DNA of 64,000 nt from Pirellulimonas nuda (GTDB lineage: Bacteria > Planctomycetota > Planctomycetia > Pirellulales > Lacipirellulaceae). The stretch is taken from contig NZ_CP036291.1 in assembly GCF_007750855.1 (NCBI RefSeq), forward strand, positions 5,864,905 to 5,928,904, in the 5' to 3' direction. The notes beneath the pieces are model-generated. The model made no database searches, was not told the DNA's origin, and saw only the letters and a program-made list of their open reading frames with translations. Below are positions 17,177 through 38,702 of the stretch, piece by piece (positions within the stretch are counted from its first letter, which is position 1; each line of letters starts with the position of its first letter). Both the position numbers and the translations under genes were made by a program.

Positions 17177-18337
17177 ATGCCGGACTCGCTCGTGGCGATC
17201 GCTCTCCCCGTTGCGCTGCTGGTCGCGCTCGCCGGGCACGCAACCCTGTGCGGCGCCTTCATCAACCGGCTGCACGGCTGGGGCTGGCGGCGGCACGCGG
17301 TCGACGCGTTGACCTTCGCCGCGTTCCTGTACTTTCTCGCGTTCCCTGCTTGGCTGGCCTACGCGTGGCTAGACGGCTCGCTGCGCGCGCAGGCCTCTGG
17401 CGCCGGCCCCTTGGCGTTGTACGGCTGGGCCTGCATCGCCGTGGCGGTCGTGGCGCTGGCGACCCGCCTCGCCTGGCGGCTCGACCCGCAGCGCAGCGTA
17501 CCCGCCGGCCGCACGACCGAAACGCTCGACCTCCGAGCCCAGCTCGGCCCCGGCGTGGTCCGCGCCGGCGTGCCGCGGACGCTCGCCTCGCTGCCCGGCA
17601 ACGGGCTGCTGCAAGTCGCTGTCGAGAAAAACACCCTCCCCTGCCCCAGGCTGCCGGAACCGCTCGATGGCTTGAAGATCGCCATGCTCTCCGACCTGCA
17701 CATGTCGGGCCGCCTGGGTGTGGAGTACTTCCGGGCCGTCGTCGACCGCGTCAACGCCTGGTCGCCCGACCTGGTAGCGCTGTGCGGCGACCTGGTCGAA
17801 CGCCCCCAGTGCATGCCGTGGATCGATAGCACGATCGCCCGGCTCGAAGCCACGCACGGCGTCTACGGCATCCTGGGCAACCACGACGAGAAGGTAGACG
17901 TAGCGGAACTTCGCCAGCGGCTCGCCACGGCCGGCGTCAGGGACGTGAGCAGCCAAACCCAGACGCTAATGATCGACGGCGCCGGGCTGCTGATCGCCGG
18001 CAACGAGGCCCCGTGGTTCGCCGGCCCCGGCGATGTCCCCGCGATCGATCCCGAAACGTTCCGCCTGGCCCTGCTTCACACCCCCGACCAGTGGCCCTGG
18101 GCCATCGCAGAACAGTTCGACCTGGCGCTTGCCGGCCACACCCACGGCGGGCAGGTCTGCCTCCCCTGGATGGGCGCCATCGCGTGCCCCAGCCGCCACG
18201 GCACGCGCTACGCCTCCGGTCTGTTCCGGCGTGGGCCGACGACACTGTACGTGGGACGCGGCACGGGCTCGCTGGCGCCGCTGCGGTACTTCTGCCCGCC
18301 GGAAGTGACGCTGCTGACGCTCACCTGCAGCGGCTGA
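17177..18337 (+). CDS. membrane-anchored metallophosphoesterase (YkuE-like)
   Basis: A 386-residue protein. Three hydrophobic segments lie in the first 110 residues (VAIALPVALLVALAGHATLC; ALTFAAFLYFLAFPAWLAYA; PLALYGWACIAVAVVALATR), followed by a calcineurin-like phosphoesterase domain. All metal-binding motifs are visible: MLSDLHMSG, CGDLVE, GNHDE and GHTHGGQ. The family hydrolyses phosphomonoesters or diesters with two metals; YkuE-like members act at the membrane surface and some relatives (LpxG) cut UDP-diacylglucosamine in lipid A synthesis. That activity is not provable here. The ATG at 17177 follows the preceding stop by 12 bases, so it is probably co-transcribed with the PAS-GAF-REC gene. 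Confidence 0.8.
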   Translation: MPDSLVAIALPVALLVALAGHATLCGAFINRLHGWGWRRHAVDALTFAAFLYFLAFPAWLAYAWLDGSLRAQASGAGPLALYGWACIAVAVVALATRLAWRLDPQRSVPAGRTTETLDLRAQLGPGVVRAGVPRTLASLPGNGLLQVAVEKNTLPCPRLPEPLDGLKIAMLSDLHMSGRLGVEYFRAVVDRVNAWSPDLVALCGDLVERPQCMPWIDSTIARLEATHGVYGILGNHDEKVDVAELRQRLATAGVRDVSSQTQTLMIDGAGLLIAGNEAPWFAGPGDVPAIDPETFRLALLHTPDQWPWAIAEQFDLALAGHTHGGQVCLPWMGAIACPSRHGTRYASGLFRRGPTTLYVGRGTGSLAPLRYFCPPEVTLLTLTCSG

Positions 18338-18429
18338 GTGATCTGGACGCGGCGCGCGCGGCGACCGCTGCGGGCCTTGCTCAGTTTTTTCTGCGCTTTT
18401 CGCGGTTCAGATCGGCCCGGGGTTGCTCT

Positions 18430-18459
18430 AACTTGGTGAGCCCCAACTTGGTGAGCCCC
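18430..18459. repeat. tandem 15-bp repeat upstream of sigma-factor fusion gene
   Basis: AACTTGGTGAGCCCC occurs twice with no spacer (18430-18444 and 18445-18459), starting 49 bases before the ATG at 18479. The location in the leader of an ECF sigma gene makes it a candidate binding or autoregulatory site; the AACTT core recalls ECF -35 elements but no partner -10 is certain. Confidence 0.6.
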
Positions 18460-18478
18460 AGCACCACGCCGAACCGCC

Positions 18479-20413
18479 ATGCGTTCTGTCGCCCAACCCG
18501 CCCGAACGCGAGCCTCCGCCGGCGCCTCGACCGCCAACGCCTCAACCGCCGGCGGGTGGACCGACCTGGCGACCGACGGCGAGCTGCTGGGCGTTTACTG
18601 CCGCACCGGCGACCAGCTAGCATTCAGCCGCTTGGTGGACCGGCACGGCACGATGGTGGCCGCCGTCTGCCGGCGGGTGCTGCGCAATGAGCACGACGCA
18701 GACGACGCCCTCCAAGCCACGTTCCTGCTGTTGGCGCGCCACGGCCGCAGCGTGCGCGGGGGCGAGTCGTTGGCGGGCTGGCTCTACAGGGTCGCCTTCC
18801 GCACCGCCATCGCCGCCCGCAAGCGGCGCCTGCGGCGACGCGAAGAACCGCTGCCGGCAGTCGAGGCGCTCCCCGCGGAAGAGGCCTTCCCCGACCTCAC
18901 CGGGCGGCACGCGGTGGGTGTGCTGATGCAGGAGTTGGCCCTGCTGCCAGAGCAGTACCGCACGCCGCTGGTGATGCGGCACCTGGAGGGGCAGTCGCGC
19001 CGCGCGATCGCCGAGCGGACCGACGCCACCATCGCCGCGGTGCAGGGCCGGCTGGCCCGCGGCGCCAAGCTGCTGCGTCAGAAGATGCTCAGGCGCGGCG
19101 TCTCGTTCGCCGCGGCGGTCACAACCCTCGCGGCCGCCAGCGGGCGGGCCGCTGCGTCCCCCGACGCCCTACGTCTAACCCTCAAGTACGCCGTCGGCGA
19201 CCCGGGCGCCGTGTCGCCGACGGCCGCTTCTCTCTACCACGAAGGAGTACGAACGATGCTAATCGCCACGCTCGCCAAGCCGCTGGCCGTCGCCGCGGCC
19301 GCCTCGCTGCTCGCCCTCGCGGCGGTCGCGCCGGCCGCCTGGGGAGACGGTCCCGCAGGACAGACCGAGGGGCTGAGCTTGTCGACCGCGGTCGAACTGG
19401 GGGGCGACGACCCGAGCGGCGCCGATGTGGTGCTCGCCGGCAACGACGGCGCTGTTGCGGCAGAAGGCGAATCGCTCGGCCTGGCCGCCGATGACCGGTT
19501 GACGGTGCAAGTCACCGCCAAGCAAGGGCCGCAATGGCGTGCAGACGACGCGAACTCCAAGCAGCGCCTCAGCGAGCACGAAGGGAACCTGATCGAGGCG
19601 ATCGAGCGGGTCGACGAATCGATGGCGGAGCTGGAGGAGAGCCTCGGCTTCACCAGCGGGCGGCTGGCGGACAAGCGGAAGCAACTCCTCAGCGCGCTCG
19701 AGTCGGTGCGGGTGATGCAGATCGACGCCCTGGCGTCCGACGCGTACGTGGGAGCGATCCTTGCTTCGACCGGCCCCAAGCCGAGCGGGCCTAGCAGAGG
19801 CAAACCGGTGCAAGCGCCGATTGCGGCGCTTCAGCCTGCCAGCCCGACGCCGGCGCGACACGCATACCAACGCCCCCCCGCCATCGAACACGACCTATGG
19901 CCCCAGGCGACTAGCACGAGCTGGGCAGGCTCGCCCCAAAACCAGCCAAGCAGGCCGGCCTACTTCCCGCACGCGCCTCAGCAGCTCGGTCCGCTGGGCG
20001 ACCCCAACGGCGGCTACACCGAGCGCAACAAGGCGTACGGCTACTCGGTGCAGCAGCTACAGGAACGGCTTAACCTGGTGCTGGACCCGTCGCCAATGCT
20101 GAAAGTCGACGGCGACCTAGGCCCGGCCAGCACGGCCGCGGTGAAACGATTCCAGCAGCAGGCGGGCCTCCCCTCGACCGGCGTTGCCGATCAAGCGACC
20201 CGCACTGCCCTCGGCCTGTTCGGCGGGCCAGCGCCAGCCAACTGGGGGTTCAACGCACCGGTGAACCAACAGGCGCCTCAGTACTCGGCGCCGGGCGGGT
20301 TTCAGCAGGGCGCCGCGCCGCCGGGAGCGTACGCTCCTGCAGACCTTGTCCCCACGCCCGCGTCGGCGACCTGGCAAGAGCAAGCATTCCCAGCGCCATC
20401 GCCATCGCGCTAA
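18479..20413 (+). CDS. ECF sigma factor fused to membrane segment and peptidoglycan-binding domain
   Basis: A 644-residue fusion. Residues about 35-115 are sigma region 2 (AFSRLVDRHGTMVAAVCRRV, DADDALQATFLLLARH, WLYRVAFRTAIAARKRRLRR); 155-215 are sigma region 4 (LLPEQYRTPLVMRHLEGQSR then RAIAERTDATIAAVQGRLAR). A hydrophobic segment follows at 262-290 (PLAVAAAASLLALAAVAPAA), then about 230 residues of variable sequence and a PG_binding_1 motif at about 520-585 (VQQLQERLNLVL, DGDLGPASTAAVKRFQQQAG). The design suggests a sigma factor tethered to the membrane with a wall-sensing outer domain, perhaps released by proteolysis. Planctomycetes are known for ECF sigma factors with long extra-cytoplasmic tails. 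An internal ATG at 19256 has GAAGGAG eight bases upstream and could start a separate secreted product. Confidence 0.8.
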   Translation: MRSVAQPARTRASAGASTANASTAGGWTDLATDGELLGVYCRTGDQLAFSRLVDRHGTMVAAVCRRVLRNEHDADDALQATFLLLARHGRSVRGGESLAGWLYRVAFRTAIAARKRRLRRREEPLPAVEALPAEEAFPDLTGRHAVGVLMQELALLPEQYRTPLVMRHLEGQSRRAIAERTDATIAAVQGRLARGAKLLRQKMLRRGVSFAAAVTTLAAASGRAAASPDALRLTLKYAVGDPGAVSPTAASLYHEGVRTMLIATLAKPLAVAAAASLLALAAVAPAAWGDGPAGQTEGLSLSTAVELGGDDPSGADVVLAGNDGAVAAEGESLGLAADDRLTVQVTAKQGPQWRADDANSKQRLSEHEGNLIEAIERVDESMAELEESLGFTSGRLADKRKQLLSALESVRVMQIDALASDAYVGAILASTGPKPSGPSRGKPVQAPIAALQPASPTPARHAYQRPPAIEHDLWPQATSTSWAGSPQNQPSRPAYFPHAPQQLGPLGDPNGGYTERNKAYGYSVQQLQERLNLVLDPSPMLKVDGDLGPASTAAVKRFQQQAGLPSTGVADQATRTALGLFGGPAPANWGFNAPVNQQAPQYSAPGGFQQGAAPPGAYAPADLVPTPASATWQEQAFPAPSPSR

Positions 20414-20468
20414 CCTTCGGATCCCAACCGCAGATAAACCGCCCTGGCCGAAGCGCCTGAGCGCCCGC

Positions 20469-22466
20469 TCAGAACTGATAAATCGCACACCCCACCTGCA
20501 CCCCCGCCCCCACGGCGATCATCAGCCCCAGGTCGCCCGGGGCCGCCCTGCCGGAGTCGACCGCGGTGCGGTACGACTGCGGGACGCTTGAGGTCGCCAG
20601 GTTCACCGTGGCGTCGCAGCAGACCGTCCGGTCGAGCGGAAAGCCCAGCTCCTTGGCGACGCGCGCCGGGAATCCGGCGTCGACCTGCGGCGGCAACAGC
20701 ACGCCGATGTCGTCGAGCGCTAGCTGCTGCGACTCCAGCAGCCGCCCCACCGCGACGCCGATCGCCCGCACGTACGCGTCGTGCAGCTTCTCGCCCCGGC
20801 GGCCGATGATGTGGGGCCGCTCGCCGACGCCCCAGCTCACCTGCACCCCTTCTTCGTCGATGGCGGAGAGGTCGTCGTAGAACTCGAACGCCAAGAAGCC
20901 GTCGCCCGCCTCGCTCTCGGCGAGCAGCGCGGCCGAGGCCATCTCTTCGAGCCCCAGCACGGTGTCGGCGCCCAGGATGCGGCCGTTCTCTACCTCCGAG
21001 GCCAGCACCATCGCGGCGGTCAGCTTGCCGGCGGTCGCCAGCTCGCCGGCCAGGAAGCACGCCTTGAGGAAACCGACGGGGCCGTTCATCACGTCGAAGG
21101 CCAGCGTCTTCTTGGCGTGGCCGGCGGGGCGGTCGTCGTTCATCCGCAGCCGGCCCGCCACCAGCGCGGCGATGGCGGGCTCCATCACAAAGTCGGTGCG
21201 GTAGGTCGAGGTTGAGAGCAGCAGCTCAACGTCGTCCAGGCCCACCGGGCCGGCGGCCAGGCACTGCTCGGCCGCGGCGGCGAGCATGCCCACGGTGTCG
21301 ATCTCCTCGGGCGACCCCGGGCGGTGCACCGCCACCGAAGCAAGCCTGAGCGTGGCGCCGATGGTGCCGGCGGGCTTGTGCTCCTCGGCGGTTGAACGCG
21401 TCTGCCCGGCAGCGCTGTGCAGCCGGTCGGGGAGGTCGTCCAGCGTATAGAGCGCGGTGCCGGTGGTTTGGCCGGAGCCCGAGATGCAGAACACCACCCG
21501 GTTGCGCGAGCCGACTTGTTTCCGCTCGGTGGCGTCGAACATCGCCAGGAAGTGGCTGTTGCTGGAGGTGTTGCCGCGCTCGGGCAGGTTGTTCACGCAG
21601 CGGGCCCACAGGTCGTGCCCGTAGAGCCGGTCGATCTCTTTCATCCCCTCCTGCATCGTGAGCTGCGAGGTCTGGTGCGGCACGACGCAGTCGATCGAGT
21701 CGAGCGTCCAGCCGTGGCGGTCCAGCACCAGCTTGGCGTGTCGGGCCGCGTGGGGCACGACCGCCTCGGTCACCTTGATGGCGTCGGTGAGCATCACGGG
21801 CCGGCCGGCGGCCTCGCTGGAGGGCTTCGCCACGCAGTGCGGGGCGTACTTGCCCAGGGTGTAGAGGTCGAGCGCGTGCAGGCCGACCTCCGGCGAGGGA
21901 GACCGGCCCAGCGCCACCGCCACCCCCGCGTCGCCGAGCGTGAGCGAGGCGATCTGCGGGTCCATGAAGTCGGTGATCTCTTGCTGGGCGGAGTCGATCA
22001 GGTAGCTGATGTACTCGCCGCTCACCACCAGCGCGTGGCGGGCCGCGCCGGTGCGGATCATCGCGTCTGCCAGGTACACCCCGGTCCACATGCCGGCGCA
22101 GGCGTTCGAGACGTCGATCGCCAGCGCGCGGCCGAGCCCCAGCCGCTGCTTCAGCTTGATGCTGGTGGCGGGCTCGTACGAGATGGTCTTCTCGCTGTCG
22201 CAGCGCGAGATGTTGGTGCAGACCACCAGGTCGACCTGTTCGGGCGCCAACGCGCCGCGGGTCAGGCAGTCGCGCGCCGCGGCCTCGGCCAGGTCGATGG
22301 AGTAGAGCCCGTCGCCGGCCAGGCGCCGCTCGCGGATGCCGGTGAGCCGCTCCAGGGGCAGCCGCACCGAGTTCACGCAACCCGCCACGATGTCGCGCGT
22401 AGCGACGCGTCGCTCCGGGAGGGCGACGCCGATGCTCTCGAAGATGCTCTGCGTAACGACGGACAT
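20469..22466 (-). CDS. fused tandem ketoacyl-ACP synthase III-like protein, second half catalytically degenerate
   Basis: A 665-residue protein of two KAS III (FabH-like) units. The first (1-330) has the full triad: Cys123 in DVSNACAGMW, His264 in VVPHQTSQ and Asn299 in ERGNTSSNS. The second (about 365-665) aligns by pattern but has Pro463 (VMNGPVGF), Pro593 (LLPPQVD) and Ala624 (VNLATSS) at these sites, so it cannot do the same chemistry. Start ATG 22466 follows the NRPS stop by 47 bases, making it the last gene of the operon. KAS III enzymes condense acyl groups with ACP-bound or other nucleophiles. An active/inactive pair recalls the PqsC/PqsB heterodimer. Here it may release or further condense the NRPS-bound chain; this is inference. 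Confidence 0.8.
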   Translation of the reverse strand: MSVVTQSIFESIGVALPERRVATRDIVAGCVNSVRLPLERLTGIRERRLAGDGLYSIDLAEAAARDCLTRGALAPEQVDLVVCTNISRCDSEKTISYEPATSIKLKQRLGLGRALAIDVSNACAGMWTGVYLADAMIRTGAARHALVVSGEYISYLIDSAQQEITDFMDPQIASLTLGDAGVAVALGRSPSPEVGLHALDLYTLGKYAPHCVAKPSSEAAGRPVMLTDAIKVTEAVVPHAARHAKLVLDRHGWTLDSIDCVVPHQTSQLTMQEGMKEIDRLYGHDLWARCVNNLPERGNTSSNSHFLAMFDATERKQVGSRNRVVFCISGSGQTTGTALYTLDDLPDRLHSAAGQTRSTAEEHKPAGTIGATLRLASVAVHRPGSPEEIDTVGMLAAAAEQCLAAGPVGLDDVELLLSTSTYRTDFVMEPAIAALVAGRLRMNDDRPAGHAKKTLAFDVMNGPVGFLKACFLAGELATAGKLTAAMVLASEVENGRILGADTVLGLEEMASAALLAESEAGDGFLAFEFYDDLSAIDEEGVQVSWGVGERPHIIGRRGEKLHDAYVRAIGVAVGRLLESQQLALDDIGVLLPPQVDAGFPARVAKELGFPLDRTVCCDATVNLATSSVPQSYRTAVDSGRAAPGDLGLMIAVGAGVQVGCAIYQF

Positions 22467-22513
22467 AGCGGGCGCTGGGGCGGGACGGATCGGGGATTGG
22501 GCCGGCGGACCAG

Positions 22514-25500
22514 CTACACGTCGCTGGTGCGGGCGGCCGGCGTCTGGGCGACAGCATACCCCGAAAGGTCCGTCTTGGTCCCCCCGGCCCGGGCTTCGGG
22601 CGGGGCCTCTGCGTGGGGCGTGCGGCCCGGCGCCAGCCGCTGGGCGAGCTGTGCGATGGTGGGAAACTCGAACAACAACGCGGGGGAAAGCCCCGCTTGG
22701 GGCAGCGTGAGCCCCTTTTCTTCCGCCAGCGCGACGATCCGCAGGCTCTTGAGCGACGCGCCCCCCAGCTCGAAGAAGTCGTCGTGGACCCCCACCTTCT
22801 CGAGCCCCAGCACCTCGGCCCACGCCTCGGCCAGCACCCGTTCGGTGGGGCAGCGCGGCGCCACGTAGTCGGGCCGCTTGGCTGCGGCCGTCCGCAGCCG
22901 CAGCGGCAGCCGGTCGACGCACACCTTGCCGGTCGACCCGGTCGGCAGCTCGTCGAGCCATTCCACTTGGCGTGGGACCATGTAGCCGGGGAGACGGGCC
23001 CGCAACGCCGTGAGTGTACCTGACTCGTCCGTCGCGGCGCCTTCGGCCGTCACGCAGTAGGCCACCAGCACCGGGTCGCCCGCGTCGTCTGTCGCCACGC
23101 GCATCGCGGCCCGGCGGATGGCGGGTAGCGCTTCGAGCGCCCGCTCGACCTCGCCCAGCTCTACCCGGTAGCCGTGCAGCTTCACCTGGCGGTCGAGGCG
23201 GCCGAGGAACTCGATCTGACCGAGGTGGTTCCAGCGGGCCAGGTCGCCGGTGCGGTACGCGCGGGCGGACGGGTCGATGGGGTCGGCGACGAACCGGCGA
23301 TCGGTGAGCGACTTGTCTCCCAGGTAGCCCGCGGCGAGCGCCGGCCCCGCGATCCACAGCTCGCCCGCCACGCCGATGGGCGCCAGCCTGCCGTGCGCGT
23401 CGACGACGTAGGCGCTGCGCCCCGGCAGGGGCCGCCCGATGGGCGCCCGGCCGCGCGCGGGGTCGAACTCGGCCAGGTCGCTCGTGGTGGCGGTCACCAC
23501 GATCTCGGTCGGACCGTAGGCGTTCAGCACCCGCACGCCGCGGCCGGTCCACTTGGCGGCCAGCGCCGCCGGGAAGGCGTCGCCCCCCACGATCACCAGC
23601 CGCAGCGAGGCAGGCAGCGGCGTGGGCGCCGCGTCGCTGCACTCGCGGAAGTACGCCGGGGGGACGTTGGCCACGCTCACGCCGCGCTCATCCAACCGGC
23701 GCCAAAACTCCGCGGCCGACCACAGCTCGGGGCCGCGCATCTCCAGCGCAGCGCCCTTGGTGAGCGCGGTCCATACCTGCTCCAACGACGGGTCGAACGT
23801 GGCGCCGCTGAACTGCAGCACCACGTCGCTCTCGGCCGTGCCGAACTGGGCGGCCGCGCTTGCGACGTGCTGCGCAAAGGCGCCGTGCGACACACGCACC
23901 CCCTTGGGCCGGCCCGTCGAGCCGGAGGTGTAGATCACGTAGGCGTCGTCCCCGTCCGAATCACCCCGGGGGGCGCCGTCGCGGGCGACGCTGCACGCGT
24001 GGTCCATGGCGAACCACATCGGGTCCCCCGAGACGCCAAGCCGCCCCGCGACCTCGGCGTGGGTCAGCACGAGCGCCGCGTCGCAGTCGTCCAGGATGGT
24101 AAGCAGGCGGTCGAGGGGGCCCCCCTCGTCCAGCGGCACGTAGGTCGCCCCCAGCTTCCACAGCGCAAGCTGCGCGATCACCGTGTCCGGCCCACGCCGC
24201 AAGCAGCAACCGACGCACCGGCCGCGTAGCCCCGCACGCTGCAACCGGCGGGCGAGGCGCCCCGCCCGGGCGTTCAGCTCGGCGTAAGTCAGCGACTGGT
24301 CGTCGCAGCGGATCGCGGTCTTGCGGGGGGTGCGTCGCGCGGCCCGCTCAAAGGCCTCGATAACCGGCGCGGCGTCTGAGTCGACCGGGGCGCCCCGCGA
24401 CCAATCCAGCAGTTGCTCTTGCTCCGGCGTCGACAGCAAGGAAATCGCCGCCATCGGCGCGGCCGAACGCTCCAGCAGCAATCCGAGCAGCGTCTCGAAG
24501 TGCGCCGCGAATTGCGCGGCGCTAGCGTCGTCCATGAGCTGAGGGTCGTACTTCAGCAGCCCGCGGTAGCCGTCGCTCTGTTCGTACAGCTCCATCACCA
24601 GGTCGAACTGCCCCTCCTGCTGATCGAGCGGGAAGGCGCGCACCCGCAGCCCCCCCCAGTCGATCGGCGCCGAGTCTTCGTTGAGCGCGTCGGCCACCTG
24701 GCTGAAGCGGTGGGGCTTCTGCAGGCCGAAGGCGACACGGCACAAGGGGAGCGCCCCCGGCTCGCGCGGCGGGTTGAGCCGTTCGACCATCAACGCGAAC
24801 GGGAAGTCTTGCGAGCGGAGCGCCTCGAGCGTCCGCTCCCGCGTCTGGCGGAGCAGGTCGTCGAACGACCAGTCTTCTTTCAGCTCCGCGCGGATCGGCA
24901 GCGTGTTCACAAAGTAGCCCAGCACCTGGGCAAACTGGCTCTTGGTGCGGCCCGACGTGGTGGCGCCCACGACAAAGTCTTTCTGCCCCGACTGCCGGTG
25001 CAGGGCCGCTTGGAACGCCGCCAGCAGCGTCATGAACGGCGTGGCGCCGTGCGCCTTGGCGACGCCGCGCACCCGGTCCGCTACTTCTCCTGCGACGTGG
25101 AAGTGGAGCGTGGCGCCGCGGCCGGTACGCGCGGCCGGGCGGGGGCGGTCCCACCGAGGCTCGCCGGGGGTGGCGCCTTCGAGCCGGGCCCGCCAGGCGT
25201 CCCACTGCCGCTTCCCTTCGTCCGAATCGGGCAACGCGTGCTGCCACTCGGCGAACTGCGCGAAGGTGGCCTGCGGCGTCGGCAGCGCCAGCGTCTGGCC
25301 CGCGGCCAGCGCCGCGTACAGCTCGCCGAGCTCCTCGTGCAAGATCCACAAGCTCCACGCGTCGAACACGATGTGGTGCATCGCCAGCAGCAGCACGTGG
25401 CGGTCCGGCGCAATGCTCAGAAGCCGCAGCCGCGCGAGCGGGCCTTGCCGCAGGTCGAACGGCTCGGCATAGGCTTCTCGCACGCGCGCCTCGAGCGCCG

Positions 25501-25965
25501 GGCCGTCGGCGTCTGGGCAGCAGTGACGCGAGGCGTCGATGACCGGATCGGCGTGCACCACGCAGCGCAGGCCGTCTCGCTCCGACGCAAACGTGGTGCG
25601 GAGCGCCTCGTGCCTGGCGACCAGCATCCGCCAGGCGGCGTGCAGGGCGTCGAAGTCCACCTCCGACTCAACCCACGCCGCGGACGCCACGTTGTACGCG
25701 GGGCTGTCGGGCGCCCCTTGGTGCACCATCCACAACGCCTGCTGCCCGTAGGAAGCGGGGTGGGTTTTCTCGATGGGCTGCGACGCCGCGTCCTCGCTGA
25801 GCAGCGCCACCAGCGCCGGCTTGTGCCGCTTGAGCTCGCGCATCACCGCGGGGCCGGCCGCCCCCTCGGGCGCCCGGAAGCGGAGCAGCTCTCCCTCGAC
25901 CCACAGCCGCCAGCCCTGGGCGGTGAGGTCGTCGTACAGCGTTTGGGCCGCGGATGCAGGGTTGT

Positions 25966-25969
<4 letters not shown>
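22514..25969 (-). CDS. non-ribosomal peptide synthetase, TubC dock-C-A-PCP
   Basis: A 1151-residue single module. The N-terminal 60 residues (LYDDLTAQGWRLWVEGELLR) match a TubC-type docking domain. The condensation domain (about 65-500) has the active-site motif as MHHIVFDAWSL, with the last Gly of HHxxxDG replaced by Ala. The adenylation domain (about 510-1010) shows VIYTSGSTGRPKG (A3), NAYGPTE (A5) and YRTGDLARW (A7). The carrier (1040-1115) has the phosphopantetheine Ser in LGGASLKSL. There is no thioesterase or reductase. The ATG at 25969 overlaps the upstream PKS stop in ATGA, so translation is coupled. By eye the specificity pocket begins Asp-Pro-Glu; I cannot name the amino acid with confidence. 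Confidence 0.88.
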
Positions 25970-29835
<3,866 letters not shown>

Positions 29836-29860
29836 ACGATCCTTATGACTTTTTGCGGCC

Positions 29861-38362
<8,502 letters not shown>

Positions 38363-38702
38363 CACGTTGTCGTTGTGGGAAGGGGCGCCAGCCGGCGCCG
38401 ACGGCCGGGCGGTTCTACCCTCCTCCTACGATCGTGCCTCCTAGCAACATGCCGGCTGCGACAGTTCAGTTACGCCCTATTGAGCAAGCTGTTACGTGAA
38501 ACGCTAGCGTTGCGGGCCGCTTGGCGACCCACCGCAAGCCACCCTGATTACCCAGGCCTAATTTCTTAACAACTCAGCCCGCCCAACGCAAGCTAAAGGG
38601 CGGCAACATGTTCCGACGAATCCAGCCCCTTCCAATCCGGCGCCACAAGCAGTCATTGCTGGCGCCTTCTGTGTACATCGAACGAACACGGCCCGCCGCA
38701 CG
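38363..38702. other. divergent regulatory region between PKS operon and epimerase gene
   Basis: This 340-base region must hold the promoters of both directions. Its centre is AT-richer than the surroundings (around 38455-38575). On the minus strand TTGTTA (38566-38571) is followed after 16 bases by TAATCA, a weak candidate promoter for the operon. No operator palindrome was identified with confidence, and no gene is seen. Confidence 0.4.

Noticed and set aside
18338-18400. Intrinsic terminator after the metallophosphoesterase gene
   Set aside because: A T6 run exists near 18384 but the possible stems (CTGAG/CTCAG, CAGCGG/CCGCTG) cross each other and none is convincing.
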